Assembly (NCBI GenBank): GCA_036746235.1
Contig: DAIOEN010000006.1
Coordinates: 16,951-80,950, forward strand
Source of the DNA: CALARM01 sp036746235
Lineage (GTDB): Bacteria > Vulcanimicrobiota > SpSt-956 > JAKJGF01
Length of the DNA stretch: 64,000 nt
Reading direction: 5' to 3'
Positions 1 to 9,901 of the stretch are shown here, piece after piece. The notes beneath the pieces are model-generated. The model worked only from the letters and a program-made list of their open reading frames with translations, made no database searches and was not told the DNA's origin. Position 1 is the first letter of the stretch; every line of letters begins with the position of its first letter. Both the position numbers and the translations under genes were made by a program.

Positions 1-3000
1 CTGTATTGGGATCGGCAGTTGCAGGAATAGAAAGTTTCTCTTCCCTGCTGTTATCTTCAGATGAGCCTGTTGTAGCAACAGCTTCCGTAAGTATAGCAGC
101 TTTTACCGGCAATTTTTCCAGTACGCCGTCACTGTAAGTGCCCATGGTACAGGAGAAAGTCAGTTTACCTTCCGTTACTTTATCGGCTTCGAAAGAAAAG
201 AGCACTTCTTTTTCCTGTCCCGGAGGTATATCTACTTTTTTAAGTCCCCTCTCCGAAAGTTTAAGGCCTTCACTATTACATTCTACAACTGCTTCTCCCT
301 CTTTATCAGTTCCGTTAAATACGAGAACACCTGCTTTAAACTTATCGTAAAGTCTTACAAACCTGGGCATGGAAGGCTTCATAAGCAATGGTTTTGTGCT
401 TACGATCCTCTTATCGCCACAGCCGAAAGAACTGTCTTTTGTCTGAGCCGTTGCCATAATAAGAAAAGTAGTCACATTATCGGGAAGTTTAAATTTAACT
501 GAACCATTGCCGTTATTATCTGTAATCACAGAAGGTTTAAACATGGCAGTGGCTACGAAATTTTCCCTCAGAGTAGAAGGTTTCCCTCCTCCGTCACCTC
601 CGGGATTACCTCCTTTTTGACCGTAATTCTTCTGATCTATAATATATTTCCTTGTTTCCGCAGTTATAACATCAATACCTCTCGTATAATAAAAAGAGTC
701 AAAATAATCAGGTGTTTTGAAACCTGTAAGATTAAGTACCCCGAGGTCTACTGCAGAGACACATATTTCACCTTTTACTCCCTGTCCCTTCTGGTTTTCC
801 ATATGAAGATTTACGGTAACTTCATCTCCGGGGACATATTTATCTTTATCAGTATTTACCGTTACTTTAAGCCTCTTATTATCAGGAACAACAGGCATAT
901 TAAAATAGCCTATTTTAAAAGACGGTTTACCCAGATCATCACCTGTGTCGGAGAATTTGCTATCTGAGACTCTGCCCTGAAGTAGTATGACAGACACATA
1001 AACATTTGGCAGATAATCTTCTTCCACCGGGATTTCCACCGTATCGGCACTGCCTTTAAGGTTTACCCAGAAACTTTTTATTATAAATTCTCTTTCTATT
1101 GTTACAAGGGCTCTGGCCTGTTCATAAGGAGATTTGACAAGTATTTTTGCCGTATCTCCCGGCTTATATTCTTTTTTATCAGGCACTAAATCAATCTTAT
1201 CATCATCATATCTTGCCCATGCAACATAATCTTCACCGCTGACATAAAAGGTTGATTCTGTCACTATATTGTTCTTTCTGCTGTCTGTGCCTGTAGCTCT
1301 TATAATGTAAAGTCCGGCTTTATCAGGCTTAAATTCCCCTTCTACACGCTGTCCTTCACTTTTAAGGTCAAAACTTTTAATGACTTCATCCACCTTTTCG
1401 GAAACCCAGCCTGTTTCACCGTTCATTCCCACCTTACGTACGGAATTCCACTCTCTTTTTATAATATCTATCTTTACATCCTGGCCTGTTCTGACTGTTC
1501 CGTCAGGGGAAAGAACAATCATATTGAAAGTCTGTGTTTCTTTATTTGACATAAACCGTGAAGAAGGTTTTATGCCTATATAATATTCACCCGGGTGGAC
1601 AAGAACCTGCTTATAGCCCGATACAGACTGGCGACCTGCAGATTCTATCGTTCCCTGAACTGTCAGTATATAAGGCCCCTGGTTTACTTTATCGGTAATC
1701 TCAACAGACAGAGGGACTTCACCGTTATCTTTCAGGTTCCCTTCCCCTGAGCCGAGATATTTTTCCTCTCTTTCTTCGGCCATATCATAGAAGTCCCTGG
1801 TAAAATCAAAATCTTCATAACCGGAAGGACTGTACCAGGTAGGTTCAAGATAATAAGACCAGTTAACCTTATCACCCTTCATAGGTGCTCCGAAGAGGTA
1901 CCATCCTTTTACTGTTCCGTTAAATTTATCGCCGAACACATAATAATCACAGTCCGAGTTTACCGTAACTTCATACTGTGCTGCCTGATAATCTTCTACA
2001 AGGAAACTTCCGTATCCTGAAATATTTCTATTACCTTTCTCTCCTGAAATATATATGGCATACCTTCCTGAAGAGCCGTCAGACGGAATGGTAAAGGAAT
2101 GGTCAAAAGAACCGTATTCGGAAAGTTTTAAAGGAGTGTCCACGAGAACTTCATCCCTTGAGCTTGAGATTTTCAGATTTAATTTTTTAAGAGAAGAAAC
2201 TTCCCATTTACCTTTTATCTTTTCTCTCATAGTTCCTTTAAGATGAACCTCTTCACCGGCTCTGTAAATGCCTTTTTCCGTAAAGACATGGATATTGAAA
2301 TCGGAAGAGTCATAATAGTAATCATACATATAGAGAGGTACTCTCCAGTTCCTGTAAGAGCTGCTCACACACATATCATCGCCTTTTGAGGCAAAAACCC
2401 ATATTTCACTATCATCTTCTTTTAATTTCAATTTATTCCATCCGTCAGTCTCTACCATACCCTGACCATCTGTTTTTCCTGTCCATATGATTTTATTATC
2501 ACTGTTACGAAGTTCAACAAGAGCATCCGGTACAGGTTGGGCAGTGTCAAGGGTATTGACTGAAATAATATTATTTTCGGGAGAGAATTTTGCAGTTATT
2601 CCGAGATTTGTAACCTGGAGAAAGGCTTTCTGAAATCTGCTGTCATAATTCAGAGTTTCCAGAGCGTCCAGTTGAAGGAAAACAAAACCATATTTTTTGT
2701 CTCCCAGAAGTTCATCCATATCAACAGGCTGCCACCACGATTGATTCTTCTTTAAATTCAACTTCCATTCTCTGTCAATTTTATAAAAATTTTCTCCGGG
2801 ATTATATTTTGCATCATAGTTAAAAGCATGTCCCTGAAATAAAGGGATAATCTGATCCTTTGAAAGAGAAGCAAGCTTCAGATTTACCTTATCGAGATTC
2901 ATAAAAGATACGGGAAAAGTTCTGGAAGAATTTGCTTCTACTGTTCCAACACCGTTTTCAATATAGCATGAAGGAGAATAATCTGATGTTTTAAATGAAA

Positions 3001-4054
3001 AACTCACATCCTGCCCCAGGGTATTTCCGAGAATATCTTTTATATTCTTTGAAATCTTCACTGTATATTTCGTCTGTGCCAGTAAAGGGACATAAAGACA
3101 GAGAGTCTGATTCTGGCCGTATTGTTTGTAATATTCAGGTATTTTTATATCGGGAGTAAATTTTATATTATCGATTACTTCTCCGTAATCTACAGGATTT
3201 GTAAAAGTCAGGTCTATAGAGCTTTCAGGGCTGTGTTCCCCGGAGGTGTCGGCATCGGACATACCGGAAAATTTAAATACATTTTCACTGTTAAATGTTA
3301 TGGAATTATCTTCCGAAAGACCGAGGTCACCTGTTTTACCGGGTAAATTCTTTTTTAACGTAAGAATATAAGCTTTTCCGGGAGATAATAATTCAGAAGG
3401 TTTTATAACAATTACATTATTCGGATCCCATTCTTCCGTATCTTTATCTTTTTCAAACTGTCTATCCACTTTAACGGGAATAATTTTCTTATCACATGAT
3501 AACTCAATAAAATCAGCAGCCTTTGCCGGGTCCATCGGTTGATTGAAGAGCAGATATATAGAACCTTTAAGAGCCAGCAGTCTGCTATAAAAATAATCGG
3601 CAGGTTTTGAAGAAACAATGGCAGGTCTGACTGTTTCAAATGACCATTTATAATCTTTATCAAGAACTGCACCTGTTAAAGCTTTAAACCCTTTCGGAAC
3701 CGTGACATGGTACAATGTGCCGAAGGGTAGTGGATTATCAGGAATAAATTTCAGTGTTGCAGTCCCCATCCATCTGTATTTACCCGACAGAGGAGGCTCA
3801 AAAGTTAAAAGCCCTTCCGGTTCATCTTCAGGAAGGGTAGTGAGAGGAACCATAGCCTGATTAAAACTGACTGTTATGGCATCAAGTTCGCTCTGTTCCT
3901 GTACCGGCCCATCCGGTGTGGCGAAAACAACCTGTAATTTTTCAATTTTACTTGGCCCTGCAAGAACTACTTCGTTAATCCTGGAGCTATTGCAGGAACT
4001 GGAAAAGAATGCCAGAAAAATAAGAAAGATAGAAAGAATATGGATTTTTCTCAA
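1..4054 (-). CDS. Alpha-2-macroglobulin family lipoprotein, N-terminal part (gene runs off the window start)
   Basis: The minus frame is open from 4054 to the window edge, about 1,351 codons with no stop. The TTG start at 4054 lies 8 bases after an AGGGAGAGG ribosome site; an in-frame GTG nine bases upstream abuts that site and is less likely. The product opens with a short hydrophobic stretch ending in FSSSC, a lipobox, so it is probably a lipoprotein. Ig-like SbsA_1-type segments with FNQPMDP- and FTNPVD-type motifs follow. Then come MG/MG2-like domains (EKGIYRAGEEVHLKG, YKPGDTAKILVKSPY) and the start of the A2M core (FKPSVITDNNG, LLMKPSMPRFVR). Bacterial A2Ms are large protease-trapping envelope proteins. 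The thioester region, if present, lies beyond position 1, so trapping chemistry cannot be judged. Family call is firm; the C-terminus is missing. Confidence 0.85.
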   Translation of the reverse strand, partial: MRKIHILSIFLIFLAFFSSSCNSSRINEVVLAGPSKIEKLQVVFATPDGPVQEQSELDAITVSFNQAMVPLTTLPEDEPEGLLTFEPPLSGKYRWMGTATLKFIPDNPLPFGTLYHVTVPKGFKALTGAVLDKDYKWSFETVRPAIVSSKPADYFYSRLLALKGSIYLLFNQPMDPAKAADFIELSCDKKIIPVKVDRQFEKDKDTEEWDPNNVIVIKPSELLSPGKAYILTLKKNLPGKTGDLGLSEDNSITFNSENVFKFSGMSDADTSGEHSPESSIDLTFTNPVDYGEVIDNIKFTPDIKIPEYYKQYGQNQTLCLYVPLLAQTKYTVKISKNIKDILGNTLGQDVSFSFKTSDYSPSCYIENGVGTVEANSSRTFPVSFMNLDKVNLKLASLSKDQIIPLFQGHAFNYDAKYNPGENFYKIDREWKLNLKKNQSWWQPVDMDELLGDKKYGFVFLQLDALETLNYDSRFQKAFLQVTNLGITAKFSPENNIISVNTLDTAQPVPDALVELRNSDNKIIWTGKTDGQGMVETDGWNKLKLKEDDSEIWVFASKGDDMCVSSSYRNWRVPLYMYDYYYDSSDFNIHVFTEKGIYRAGEEVHLKGTMREKIKGKWEVSSLKKLNLKISSSRDEVLVDTPLKLSEYGSFDHSFTIPSDGSSGRYAIYISGEKGNRNISGYGSFLVEDYQAAQYEVTVNSDCDYYVFGDKFNGTVKGWYLFGAPMKGDKVNWSYYLEPTWYSPSGYEDFDFTRDFYDMAEEREEKYLGSGEGNLKDNGEVPLSVEITDKVNQGPYILTVQGTIESAGRQSVSGYKQVLVHPGEYYIGIKPSSRFMSNKETQTFNMIVLSPDGTVRTGQDVKIDIIKREWNSVRKVGMNGETGWVSEKVDEVIKSFDLKSEGQRVEGEFKPDKAGLYIIRATGTDSRKNNIVTESTFYVSGEDYVAWARYDDDKIDLVPDKKEYKPGDTAKILVKSPYEQARALVTIEREFIIKSFWVNLKGSADTVEIPVEEDYLPNVYVSVILLQGRVSDSKFSDTGDDLGKPSFKIGYFNMPVVPDNKRLKVTVNTDKDKYVPGDEVTVNLHMENQKGQGVKGEICVSAVDLGVLNLTGFKTPDYFDSFYYTRGIDVITAETRKYIIDQKNYGQKGGNPGGDGGGKPSTLRENFVATAMFKPSVITDNNGNGSVKFKLPDNVTTFLIMATAQTKDSSFGCGDKRIVSTKPLLMKPSMPRFVRLYDKFKAGVLVFNGTDKEGEAVVECNSEGLKLSERGLKKVDIPPGQEKEVLFSFEADKVTEGKLTFSCTMGTYSDGVLEKLPVKAAILTEAVATTGSSEDNSREEKLSIPATADPNT

Positions 4055-4136
4055 ATTGAACACCTCTCCCTCATGGTTATGTAATAAAAAACATATAGAT
4101 ATTATAGAACAAAAGTCGGATTATGGCAATTAAATC

Positions 4137-4164
4137 GTAACTGGTAACGCGTAACGCGTGACGG
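4137..4164 (+). repeat. GTNANNN heptamer array, 4 units
   Basis: In-phase heptamers GTAACTG, GTAACGC, GTAACGC and GTGACGG. The array is bracketed by AAATC on the left and GATTT on the right, so it sits in a short inverted repeat. No opposite-polarity array follows. Three further units (GTGAATG, GTGAAGA, GTAAAAT) occur at 4231-4251. Confidence 0.75.
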
Positions 4165-4388
4165 ATGGCGATTTAAATTGCCGTGTAGGTAATTAGCCGT
4201 CTAGAGAGATAGATATTTCGGCGAATACCGGTGAATGGTGAAGAGTAAAATAACCCATTATAGCTAAAGTTATTGTGATTTGAGAGTAATATTTAATTTA
4301 ATTATAAACCTAATATGACAGAAAGGTTCTTAATGATGAGTACAGAACTTCAGGTGTTACGTACTGGCAATTGGATAAATTGTTTACA

Positions 4389-4402
4389 ATTTGTTTACAA
4401 AT
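4389..4402 (+). promoter_or_regulatory. Candidate operator ATTTGTTTACAAAT
   Basis: A near-palindrome (ATTTGT..ACAAAT) 176 bp upstream of the glycine-zipper gene at 4578. It forms the second half of a tandem TTGTTTACAA repeat. The same 14-mer, extended to a shared 17-mer, lies upstream of the second glycine-zipper gene (27058-27071). Being shared only by these two gene types suggests a common regulator; that is inference. Confidence 0.4.
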
Positions 4403-4577
4403 CCCATATTAATTTATGAATAATCTATGGTAATATATATTACAGTTATTTTATAACTGCCTGTAAAAAACAGGGTACAACAGTTGAAAAGTAAATTTAT
4501 TCTATATTATCTTGTACCTTTTTACATAGTATGTAAGGTATATAGAATATACATCAAAAAACATAGGAGGAAGAGAG

Positions 4578-5105
4578 ATGAAAATAAACCAGGCAAATCA
4601 GCAGCATACCATTATAGGACAGAAGAAAGTCACCAGAGGTAAATCAGAGGAATTACCGAGAGAACAGGTAATCCTTGGTCAGTATTCAGATGATCTTGGA
4701 ATGATGAAACAACTTGCAGATCTTAAATCCTGTTCCACCGGTGATATAGGTTCTATGCTTTTAAAGGCATATTCAACGGGAGGAGCTATAGGCATAGTAG
4801 CATCAGGAGCTGGCCTCGCCGGGAAAGCCTTTGGAGGACTCACAGGAGCTGCCATCGCAGCGGGAACGTCGGCCCTGGTGGGAGGATTTGTAGCAGGTAA
4901 ATACTTTGGCTCTGAAGGCCAGATAAGTATAAAGGATTTTGCCATAGGAGCTCTCGCGGGAGGAGGATTGGCCGCAGCCGGAGCGGGACTCGGATTCCTT
5001 AATAATGCCTGGATAGCTGTTCCTGCCGCTACAGTCGCAGGAGGAGTGGGAGGCTTTATCAGCACGAAGGAAATGTTCGAGAGTAAATGGTCGTCTCAGT
5101 ATTAG
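4578..5105 (+). CDS. Hypothetical glycine-zipper protein
   Basis: 175 residues, ATG start after AGGAGG. I do not recognise a named family. Residues 1-60 are hydrophilic and Gln/Lys-rich. Residues about 63-110 and 120-160 are Gly/Ala-rich hydrophobic stretches with GxxxG spacing, as in glycine-zipper transmembrane segments, ending in a hydrophilic tail. There is no Sec signal peptide. Such stretches usually pack as helical membrane hairpins. The gene stands alone, closed by a strong terminator. It shares its composition and an upstream motif with the protein at 26434-26994. Function unknown. Confidence 0.75.
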   Translation: MKINQANQQHTIIGQKKVTRGKSEELPREQVILGQYSDDLGMMKQLADLKSCSTGDIGSMLLKAYSTGGAIGIVASGAGLAGKAFGGLTGAAIAAGTSALVGGFVAGKYFGSEGQISIKDFAIGALAGGGLAAAGAGLGFLNNAWIAVPAATVAGGVGGFISTKEMFESKWSSQY

Positions 5106-5124
5106 ACCGAAAAAAGTATTTCTT

Positions 5125-5153
5125 AAAAGGGCTGTTCTAAAGACAGCCCTTTT
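5125..5153 (+). terminator. Rho-independent terminator
   Basis: AAAAGGGCTGT and ACAGCCCTTTT form an 11-bp stem with a 7-base loop, followed by a T-rich tract. The A/T flanks make it usable from both sides, ending the glycine-zipper gene (+) and the TPR gene (-). Confidence 0.9.
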
Positions 5154-5187
5154 GCTTTTGAGATTCTTTTACTGTGAGGATCTCCTA

Positions 5188-6993
5188 TCACGGCTTTTTA
5201 TAAAAAGCTTCCACCCTTTTAAGCCCCTGTCGTGCAAAAATATGAAATGGGCTCAGCTCAAGTGTTCTGGAATAAAAATAACGGGCACGGAACCGGTCTC
5301 CCATTGTTTCGTAAACAAGGCCGGTAATCCAGTAGCTGTCCGGAAATTCCGGTTCTGTTTTTCTTGCAGAAGCCAGTTCTTTTAAAGATGCTATATAATT
5401 TCTGCTATCCATAAACCACAGAGCCTTTATGCAGTAAGTAAAGGCAGATCTGTAAGGACTGTATGAGAGAGCCTGAGAAAAATATACTTTCGAATCATTT
5501 TTTATGCCCATATCCCTGTAAATAAGTCCCATATAATAATAGGATATGGCCTGGGAAGGATTTACGGAGAGGGCCTGTTTGAATTCTTCGATTGCTCTGT
5601 CGTTTTTTCCTCGGTACATATTAAGAAGTCCGAGATTTATATAGGCGAAGGAATTTGTAGGATACGTTTCAATAAAAGATTTTAACATATCTTCCGCTTT
5701 CTGGAACTCTCCCGTATTCAAATAAACTACTCCGAGAGAGAAAAGAACTGATTTGTTAGCAGGGTCAAGAGTCATTACTTTTGAATAATTTTTTATTGCT
5801 TCTTCCCAGTTGCCTCTTTTCTGATATATGACACCGAGAGCAAAAGGTATATCTATATTGGACGGATCCAGTTCTATTACTTTATTAAATTCTTCTATTG
5901 CAGCTTCATCTTTTCCCTGAACATAATAAACCTGTCCCAGGAGATCATGAAAGGTAATACTGTCAGGAGCAAGTTTTATTCCTTTTTTGAATATATCTAT
6001 TGCTTCATCGAATTTACCGAGAGAATAACAGGAAAAACCGAGATATTCCAGTACCTGCAGATTATCAGGATCTATTTCTCCGGCCTTTCTGTAATAGTCG
6101 ATTGAAATATCTCTTTTATCCAGATTATCATATAACAGTCCCAGAGACAGGTAAGCACCTGTATTACGGCGATCAAACTCCAGACCTTTTTCGAATTCCT
6201 TTATTGCTTCTTCACATTTATTCTGTGCAATATAAACCCTTCCCAGGCCGAAATACCCCTGTCCGTTCTGAGGTGCTACGTCTATTGCCTTTGTAAAATA
6301 CTGTGATGCAAGAGCCATATCTTCTTTACTGAGAGAAAGTTCTCCGAGATATAGATAGACATCGAAAAAATCAGGTTTCTTTTCTATTATATAATTAAAT
6401 TCATTCATTGCCCGATCAAGGTTTCCCGACATTGCAAGTATCTGACCTTTTATGTAACGGACTTCAATATCATCGGGAGAATTTTCCAGGAGTTTTCCGC
6501 AGTTATAAAGGGCTTTATTGAAATCTCCCATGTTCATATAAACAAGAGACAGACCTTTCAGGGCATCTCTGTTATCAGGAAAAAGCTGTATTATTTTTTC
6601 ATATTCCGGCACTGCATGAACATAATCGCCTGTCGTAAGATAAACCTTTCCCAGTTGCAGAGAGAGAAATAAATTTGAAGGATCCGATGATTTCGCTTTA
6701 TTGAAGGATTCCATGGCAAGTTTATTGTTTTTAAGAAAGAGATAAACAAGGCCGAGATTGTAACTGGCTGCCGAATTATGAGGATCAATATAGAGAACTA
6801 TGTGAAACTCCCTGAAGGCTTCTTTCATATTGCCTTCCAGAAAATATTTTTTCCCTGCTTCAAGGTGTTTATCTATATCAAAACCACTGTCATTATCAGT
6901 TTTTTTATCAGGTAAAGACGTAAGGGCAGCAAAAGCAGGAAGTGTTAAACTCATCAGAAGGAGAAAAAAGACAAGGAATTTTGTTAAACGCAC
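5188..6993 (-). CDS. Secreted TPR-repeat protein
   Basis: 601 residues. The GTG start has a GAGGT ribosome site 8 bases upstream. Residues 1-22 are a Sec signal peptide with a likely cut after AFA. From about residue 40 to 590 the chain is nearly unbroken tetratricopeptide repeats, about 16 units of 34 residues, with the typical A..Y.LG..Y and A...F.KA.. pattern and Asp-Pro near unit ends. TPR solenoids bind proteins and have no catalysis of their own, so this is probably a periplasmic or surface scaffold. It faces the glycine-zipper gene and shares its terminator. Partner unknown. Confidence 0.85.
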   Translation of the reverse strand: MRLTKFLVFFLLLMSLTLPAFAALTSLPDKKTDNDSGFDIDKHLEAGKKYFLEGNMKEAFREFHIVLYIDPHNSAASYNLGLVYLFLKNNKLAMESFNKAKSSDPSNLFLSLQLGKVYLTTGDYVHAVPEYEKIIQLFPDNRDALKGLSLVYMNMGDFNKALYNCGKLLENSPDDIEVRYIKGQILAMSGNLDRAMNEFNYIIEKKPDFFDVYLYLGELSLSKEDMALASQYFTKAIDVAPQNGQGYFGLGRVYIAQNKCEEAIKEFEKGLEFDRRNTGAYLSLGLLYDNLDKRDISIDYYRKAGEIDPDNLQVLEYLGFSCYSLGKFDEAIDIFKKGIKLAPDSITFHDLLGQVYYVQGKDEAAIEEFNKVIELDPSNIDIPFALGVIYQKRGNWEEAIKNYSKVMTLDPANKSVLFSLGVVYLNTGEFQKAEDMLKSFIETYPTNSFAYINLGLLNMYRGKNDRAIEEFKQALSVNPSQAISYYYMGLIYRDMGIKNDSKVYFSQALSYSPYRSAFTYCIKALWFMDSRNYIASLKELASARKTEPEFPDSYWITGLVYETMGDRFRARYFYSRTLELSPFHIFARQGLKRVEAFYKKP

Positions 6994-7136
6994 AAACAGT
7001 TACCTCTTAAATATTATAAGTCAATAATTTATATAGGTTTTTCACAAAAATAAATTCTTTACATAAAATATTTATCCTTCCTGTGAATATATATTTCTGC
7101 TATTTTAGAAATATTTCATAACGTATGATAATTTAA

Positions 7137-7177
7137 GTGAGCAGTAGGTGAAGACAATCTTTTACTCACTGCTCACT
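7137..7177 (+). repeat. GTNANNN inverted heptamer pair
   Basis: Left arm GTGAGCA followed by GTAGGTGAAG; right arm ACTCACT, GCTCACT. The arms can pair as a hairpin in the 287-bp gap between the divergent TPR and cytochrome genes. Confidence 0.6.
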
Positions 7178-7280
7178 TCTTCGTTAAAATCCCGGTAAAA
7201 AACTGGCATAATCTCTGCAGGAAAAGAGAGGAGATAAAAGAAATCTTAAAGATTAAAAAATCAACAAAGGAGGAACAGAA

Positions 7281-7994
7281 ATGATCCGTTCTAAATCATT
7301 AGTAATTCTTGCAGCTATAATAATAAGTGTCTCTCTTTTGCTTATGAGCCAGGCAGAAAGCCAGACAAAACCCAAAACCCTTGATTATTACAGCATAATA
7401 CCTGAAAAAAAGGCTAAAAGCCTCATAGTTCTTGAAGGTGAAGAAGTCAATGTAATACTCCTCTATCAGAATCAAACTCTCTATGTGGGAGCAGATGATA
7501 TGATGAGGGCTCTCGGCATAACCGGCTCTTATGATACGGAAAAAGGCACTTATGTAATCAACGGAAAGGAATTTTCAAAAAGGAAGGTTTATGAAGTAAA
7601 AAATCCTTCTACGAAAGAAACAACCATATTTTTACCTGTAGATGAACTTTTGAAATTTATCGGTATAAGATATACTCTGTCAAACCTGGGAGAATATCCT
7701 ACCGTAAGAATTCAGACAAGCAGCTTTTCCCTTCCGACACCAACACAGGTGCCACAGCAAACAGGGATAGTTGCTGAAGGAACCCAGGCTTCAGGTACGC
7801 CCACACCTTCACCGCAGCAGGTATTTTCTCAGAAATGCAGTAAATGCCATGCTTTAACTAAAGTCTTCGAAAGTCCGCACTCAACTGCTGACTGGTCACG
7901 TATAGTATCTCAGATGCAGGCAAAGGATTCTCAGTGGATAACAGGGGAAGAATCATCTGTTATATTGCAATATCTCTCCGGAGGGGGAAGGTGA
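7281..7994 (+). CDS. Exported single-haem cytochrome with an N-terminal stalk-like domain
   Basis: 237 residues, ATG after AAAGGAGGAA. An N-terminal signal segment (about 1-25) is followed by a domain of about 110 residues that resembles the copper-amine-oxidase N-terminal-like stalk fold (LYVGADDMMRALGI, TIFLPVDELLKFIGI). A Pro/Thr/Gln-rich linker (about 150-180) leads to a cytochrome c segment: CSKCH binds one haem c, a later SQMQ could supply the axial Met, and the tail ends QYLSGGGR. Export and haem attachment outside the cytoplasm follow from the signal and CxxCH. The pairing of stalk-like domain and haem domain is unusual. Electron partner unknown. Confidence 0.7.
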   Translation: MIRSKSLVILAAIIISVSLLLMSQAESQTKPKTLDYYSIIPEKKAKSLIVLEGEEVNVILLYQNQTLYVGADDMMRALGITGSYDTEKGTYVINGKEFSKRKVYEVKNPSTKETTIFLPVDELLKFIGIRYTLSNLGEYPTVRIQTSSFSLPTPTQVPQQTGIVAEGTQASGTPTPSPQQVFSQKCSKCHALTKVFESPHSTADWSRIVSQMQAKDSQWITGEESSVILQYLSGGGR

Positions 7995-7999
7995 AATCA

Positions 8000-8071
8000 G
8001 TGAACAGTGACCAGTGACCGGTTATCAGTAAGGTAAAATTTCTGGTCACTGATAACTGGTCACCGGTCACT
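8000..8071 (+). repeat. GTNANNN inverted heptamer pair (GTGACC type)
   Basis: Left arm GTGAACA, GTGACCA, GTGACCG, GTTATCA, GTAAGGT; right arm GGTCACT, GATAACT, GGTCACC, GGTCACT. A long imperfect hairpin between the convergent cytochrome (+) and lipoprotein (-) genes, where it could act as a terminator. Confidence 0.85.
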
Positions 8072-8080
8072 GATTATTGT

Positions 8081-9868
8081 TTACCTGTAAATAAAATAGG
8101 CTTTTATATTACCGCCTCCCTGTCCTACATTCAGTCCTGTTACATTGATAGACAGGGTACCTCCGTTACCGCTGTAACATCTCATAAACCAGGGAGACCA
8201 TTCATAGAGATTTCCGGAAAAACTGTCGTTACTTGCTATACTTACATTTATACCTTCAGAGCCTGTATTTCCGAAAGCACTCCATGCATTATGAAGGGAA
8301 GTTCCTCCATAACTGGTGTTTCCTGTAAGATCTATTCCTGTAAAAGTATAGTTATTATCACTTACCTTTCCGCTCAATGCAAGGGCCAGGGCATGCATAT
8401 CAAATAGATTTTCAAAGGTGCTTCTGTTGCCTGCAGCAGCATAGAGACTGTCAAGACAGATTTTTCCGTCTGCCTGATTTAATCTCTTAATACTGTCAGA
8501 GCCGAGTTTTTCATAGAGATATTCTATATTAAAAAATCCCATTTCATATGTGCCAATACCATCATTACTGTTGTCATTAAATGTTCCTGAAGTAAGACTC
8601 GAAAGTTCCGGAGCCTGTAAATAAGGTTCAAGACCGCTGGAACGAAGGGCGTTAACCTTCGCATAATTATCTGTAATGCCTCTATGAAGAAGCACATTTT
8701 CAGTATACTGGGCACATCCTTCATGGATGCAGATTTCACTGGAGAAATAATTACCCATAGTACTATAATCTATAGGAGTTCCGTTATTACTTGCAATATA
8801 TTTCATATTAAATCTTACCATATGAGTGTACTCATGACCTGCCACAGCCTGAATCTGAGCAAGGGTATTTTCAGCAGATTCAGGATTTCCCTGAGAATCT
8901 GTCGCGGCAAAGACAAGGGGATCTATATATATGGCTTCGACTTCATTACTGTATTCTCCCGACGGAAGGCTTGACTGGGGATAGGGATCGGAAAAAGGAT
9001 AATAGGCATTGTTAAAATTGGCACTCAAAATAATAAATATCCTGGGATCTCCGTCTATACCGGGAGACCATTCATATCCGACCCTTTCATGAACCAGGTT
9101 GTATATCTGGCTGTCAAAATAAGAGGCAAGCTGCTGGGCGTAAGTAGTGGCATTATTAAAGTAAAGAGGCGGATCATCTGTATCCATAAAAACATAACAG
9201 TGTTCTCCCACTGCATAACACTGACATGGCCTCTCAATATATCCATAGGGACTGGGAAAATAAATCCAGAAATTCCTTGTATCTCCGACCTGTGCACTGG
9301 CAACCATTCCATCTTTACCGAGCCTCCCTCTGGACTTTAATTCTTCGGTACTTAAACTTCTCGGATATTTACCCTGTAGTGACAGATTATTTACCAGTTC
9401 AAGATCATGACGTAATTTATCCAGATGGTTTTTATAGTATTTTTTATATTTATCAGACATATTTGCCGACAAACCGGTTTTTTTCACAGAAGAAACCCTG
9501 GAAACAGGATTTTCCTTACCTGATGTACCATTATTGAAGGTAGCATTTATGGCTATCGGATTCGCTGTGTCAGCCGGTTTATCGGAATGATAGGTAAGTA
9601 AAAGATAACCTTCATTTGAAGAACTGAAATTATTTACTGATAACTGTAATGTTCCGTTTGAGATATTTGCAGGAACAGAAGTATAACCGTTGGGAACAGG
9701 AACACTGCCCCCTATGGGGGAAACAGTCGGAGTTGCAGTAGGTCCTTCTGTTGGTACAGAAGTAGGTATTACTACGGAACCGGAAGTACCGCTTCCACCT
9801 CCGCATCCGTTAAAGATAGATAGAGAGATTAAAAGAATAGACAGCAAAATAAATGGTTTCAGCAACAA
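8081..9868 (-). CDS. HExxH zinc metallopeptidase lipoprotein (M30-like), paralogue 1
   Basis: 595 residues. The TTG start lies 7 bases after GGAGG. The signal peptide ends in a lipobox with Cys22, and a Pro/Thr/Val-rich linker runs to about residue 55. A beta domain is followed by a CxCYAVGxHCY motif and the zinc motif HEYTH (345-349). A HEG motif at 382-384 offers Glu383 as third ligand. This is the gluzincin arrangement, closest in my reading to the M30 hyicolysin group; the exact family is inferred. The C-terminus shares YEWSP and GGGxIKAYFIY with the two upstream paralogues. The gene starts 33 bp after the preceding paralogue, so they are probably co-transcribed. A surface-anchored protease is likely; substrate unknown. 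Confidence 0.75.
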   Translation of the reverse strand: MLLKPFILLSILLISLSIFNGCGGGSGTSGSVVIPTSVPTEGPTATPTVSPIGGSVPVPNGYTSVPANISNGTLQLSVNNFSSSNEGYLLLTYHSDKPADTANPIAINATFNNGTSGKENPVSRVSSVKKTGLSANMSDKYKKYYKNHLDKLRHDLELVNNLSLQGKYPRSLSTEELKSRGRLGKDGMVASAQVGDTRNFWIYFPSPYGYIERPCQCYAVGEHCYVFMDTDDPPLYFNNATTYAQQLASYFDSQIYNLVHERVGYEWSPGIDGDPRIFIILSANFNNAYYPFSDPYPQSSLPSGEYSNEVEAIYIDPLVFAATDSQGNPESAENTLAQIQAVAGHEYTHMVRFNMKYIASNNGTPIDYSTMGNYFSSEICIHEGCAQYTENVLLHRGITDNYAKVNALRSSGLEPYLQAPELSSLTSGTFNDNSNDGIGTYEMGFFNIEYLYEKLGSDSIKRLNQADGKICLDSLYAAAGNRSTFENLFDMHALALALSGKVSDNNYTFTGIDLTGNTSYGGTSLHNAWSAFGNTGSEGINVSIASNDSFSGNLYEWSPWFMRCYSGNGGTLSINVTGLNVGQGGGNIKAYFIYR

Positions 9869-9901
9869 AACTCCTCCTTAAATTTTTTTTATTACAAACA
9901 G

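Larger units (their letters stand above)
4055..4577. other. Intergenic region, 523 bp, non-coding
   Basis: This is a divergent promoter region between the A2M gene (-) and the glycine-zipper gene (+). It holds a GTNA heptamer array at 4137-4164, a weaker one at 4231-4251 and the ATTTGTTTACAAAT motif at 4389-4402. No coding frame was found. Confidence 0.7.

Noticed and set aside
4679..5065. 128-codon minus-strand frame, Pro/Ala-rich
   Set aside because: It mirrors the Gly/Ala-rich glycine-zipper gene on the plus strand, which has a strong ribosome site and its own terminator.
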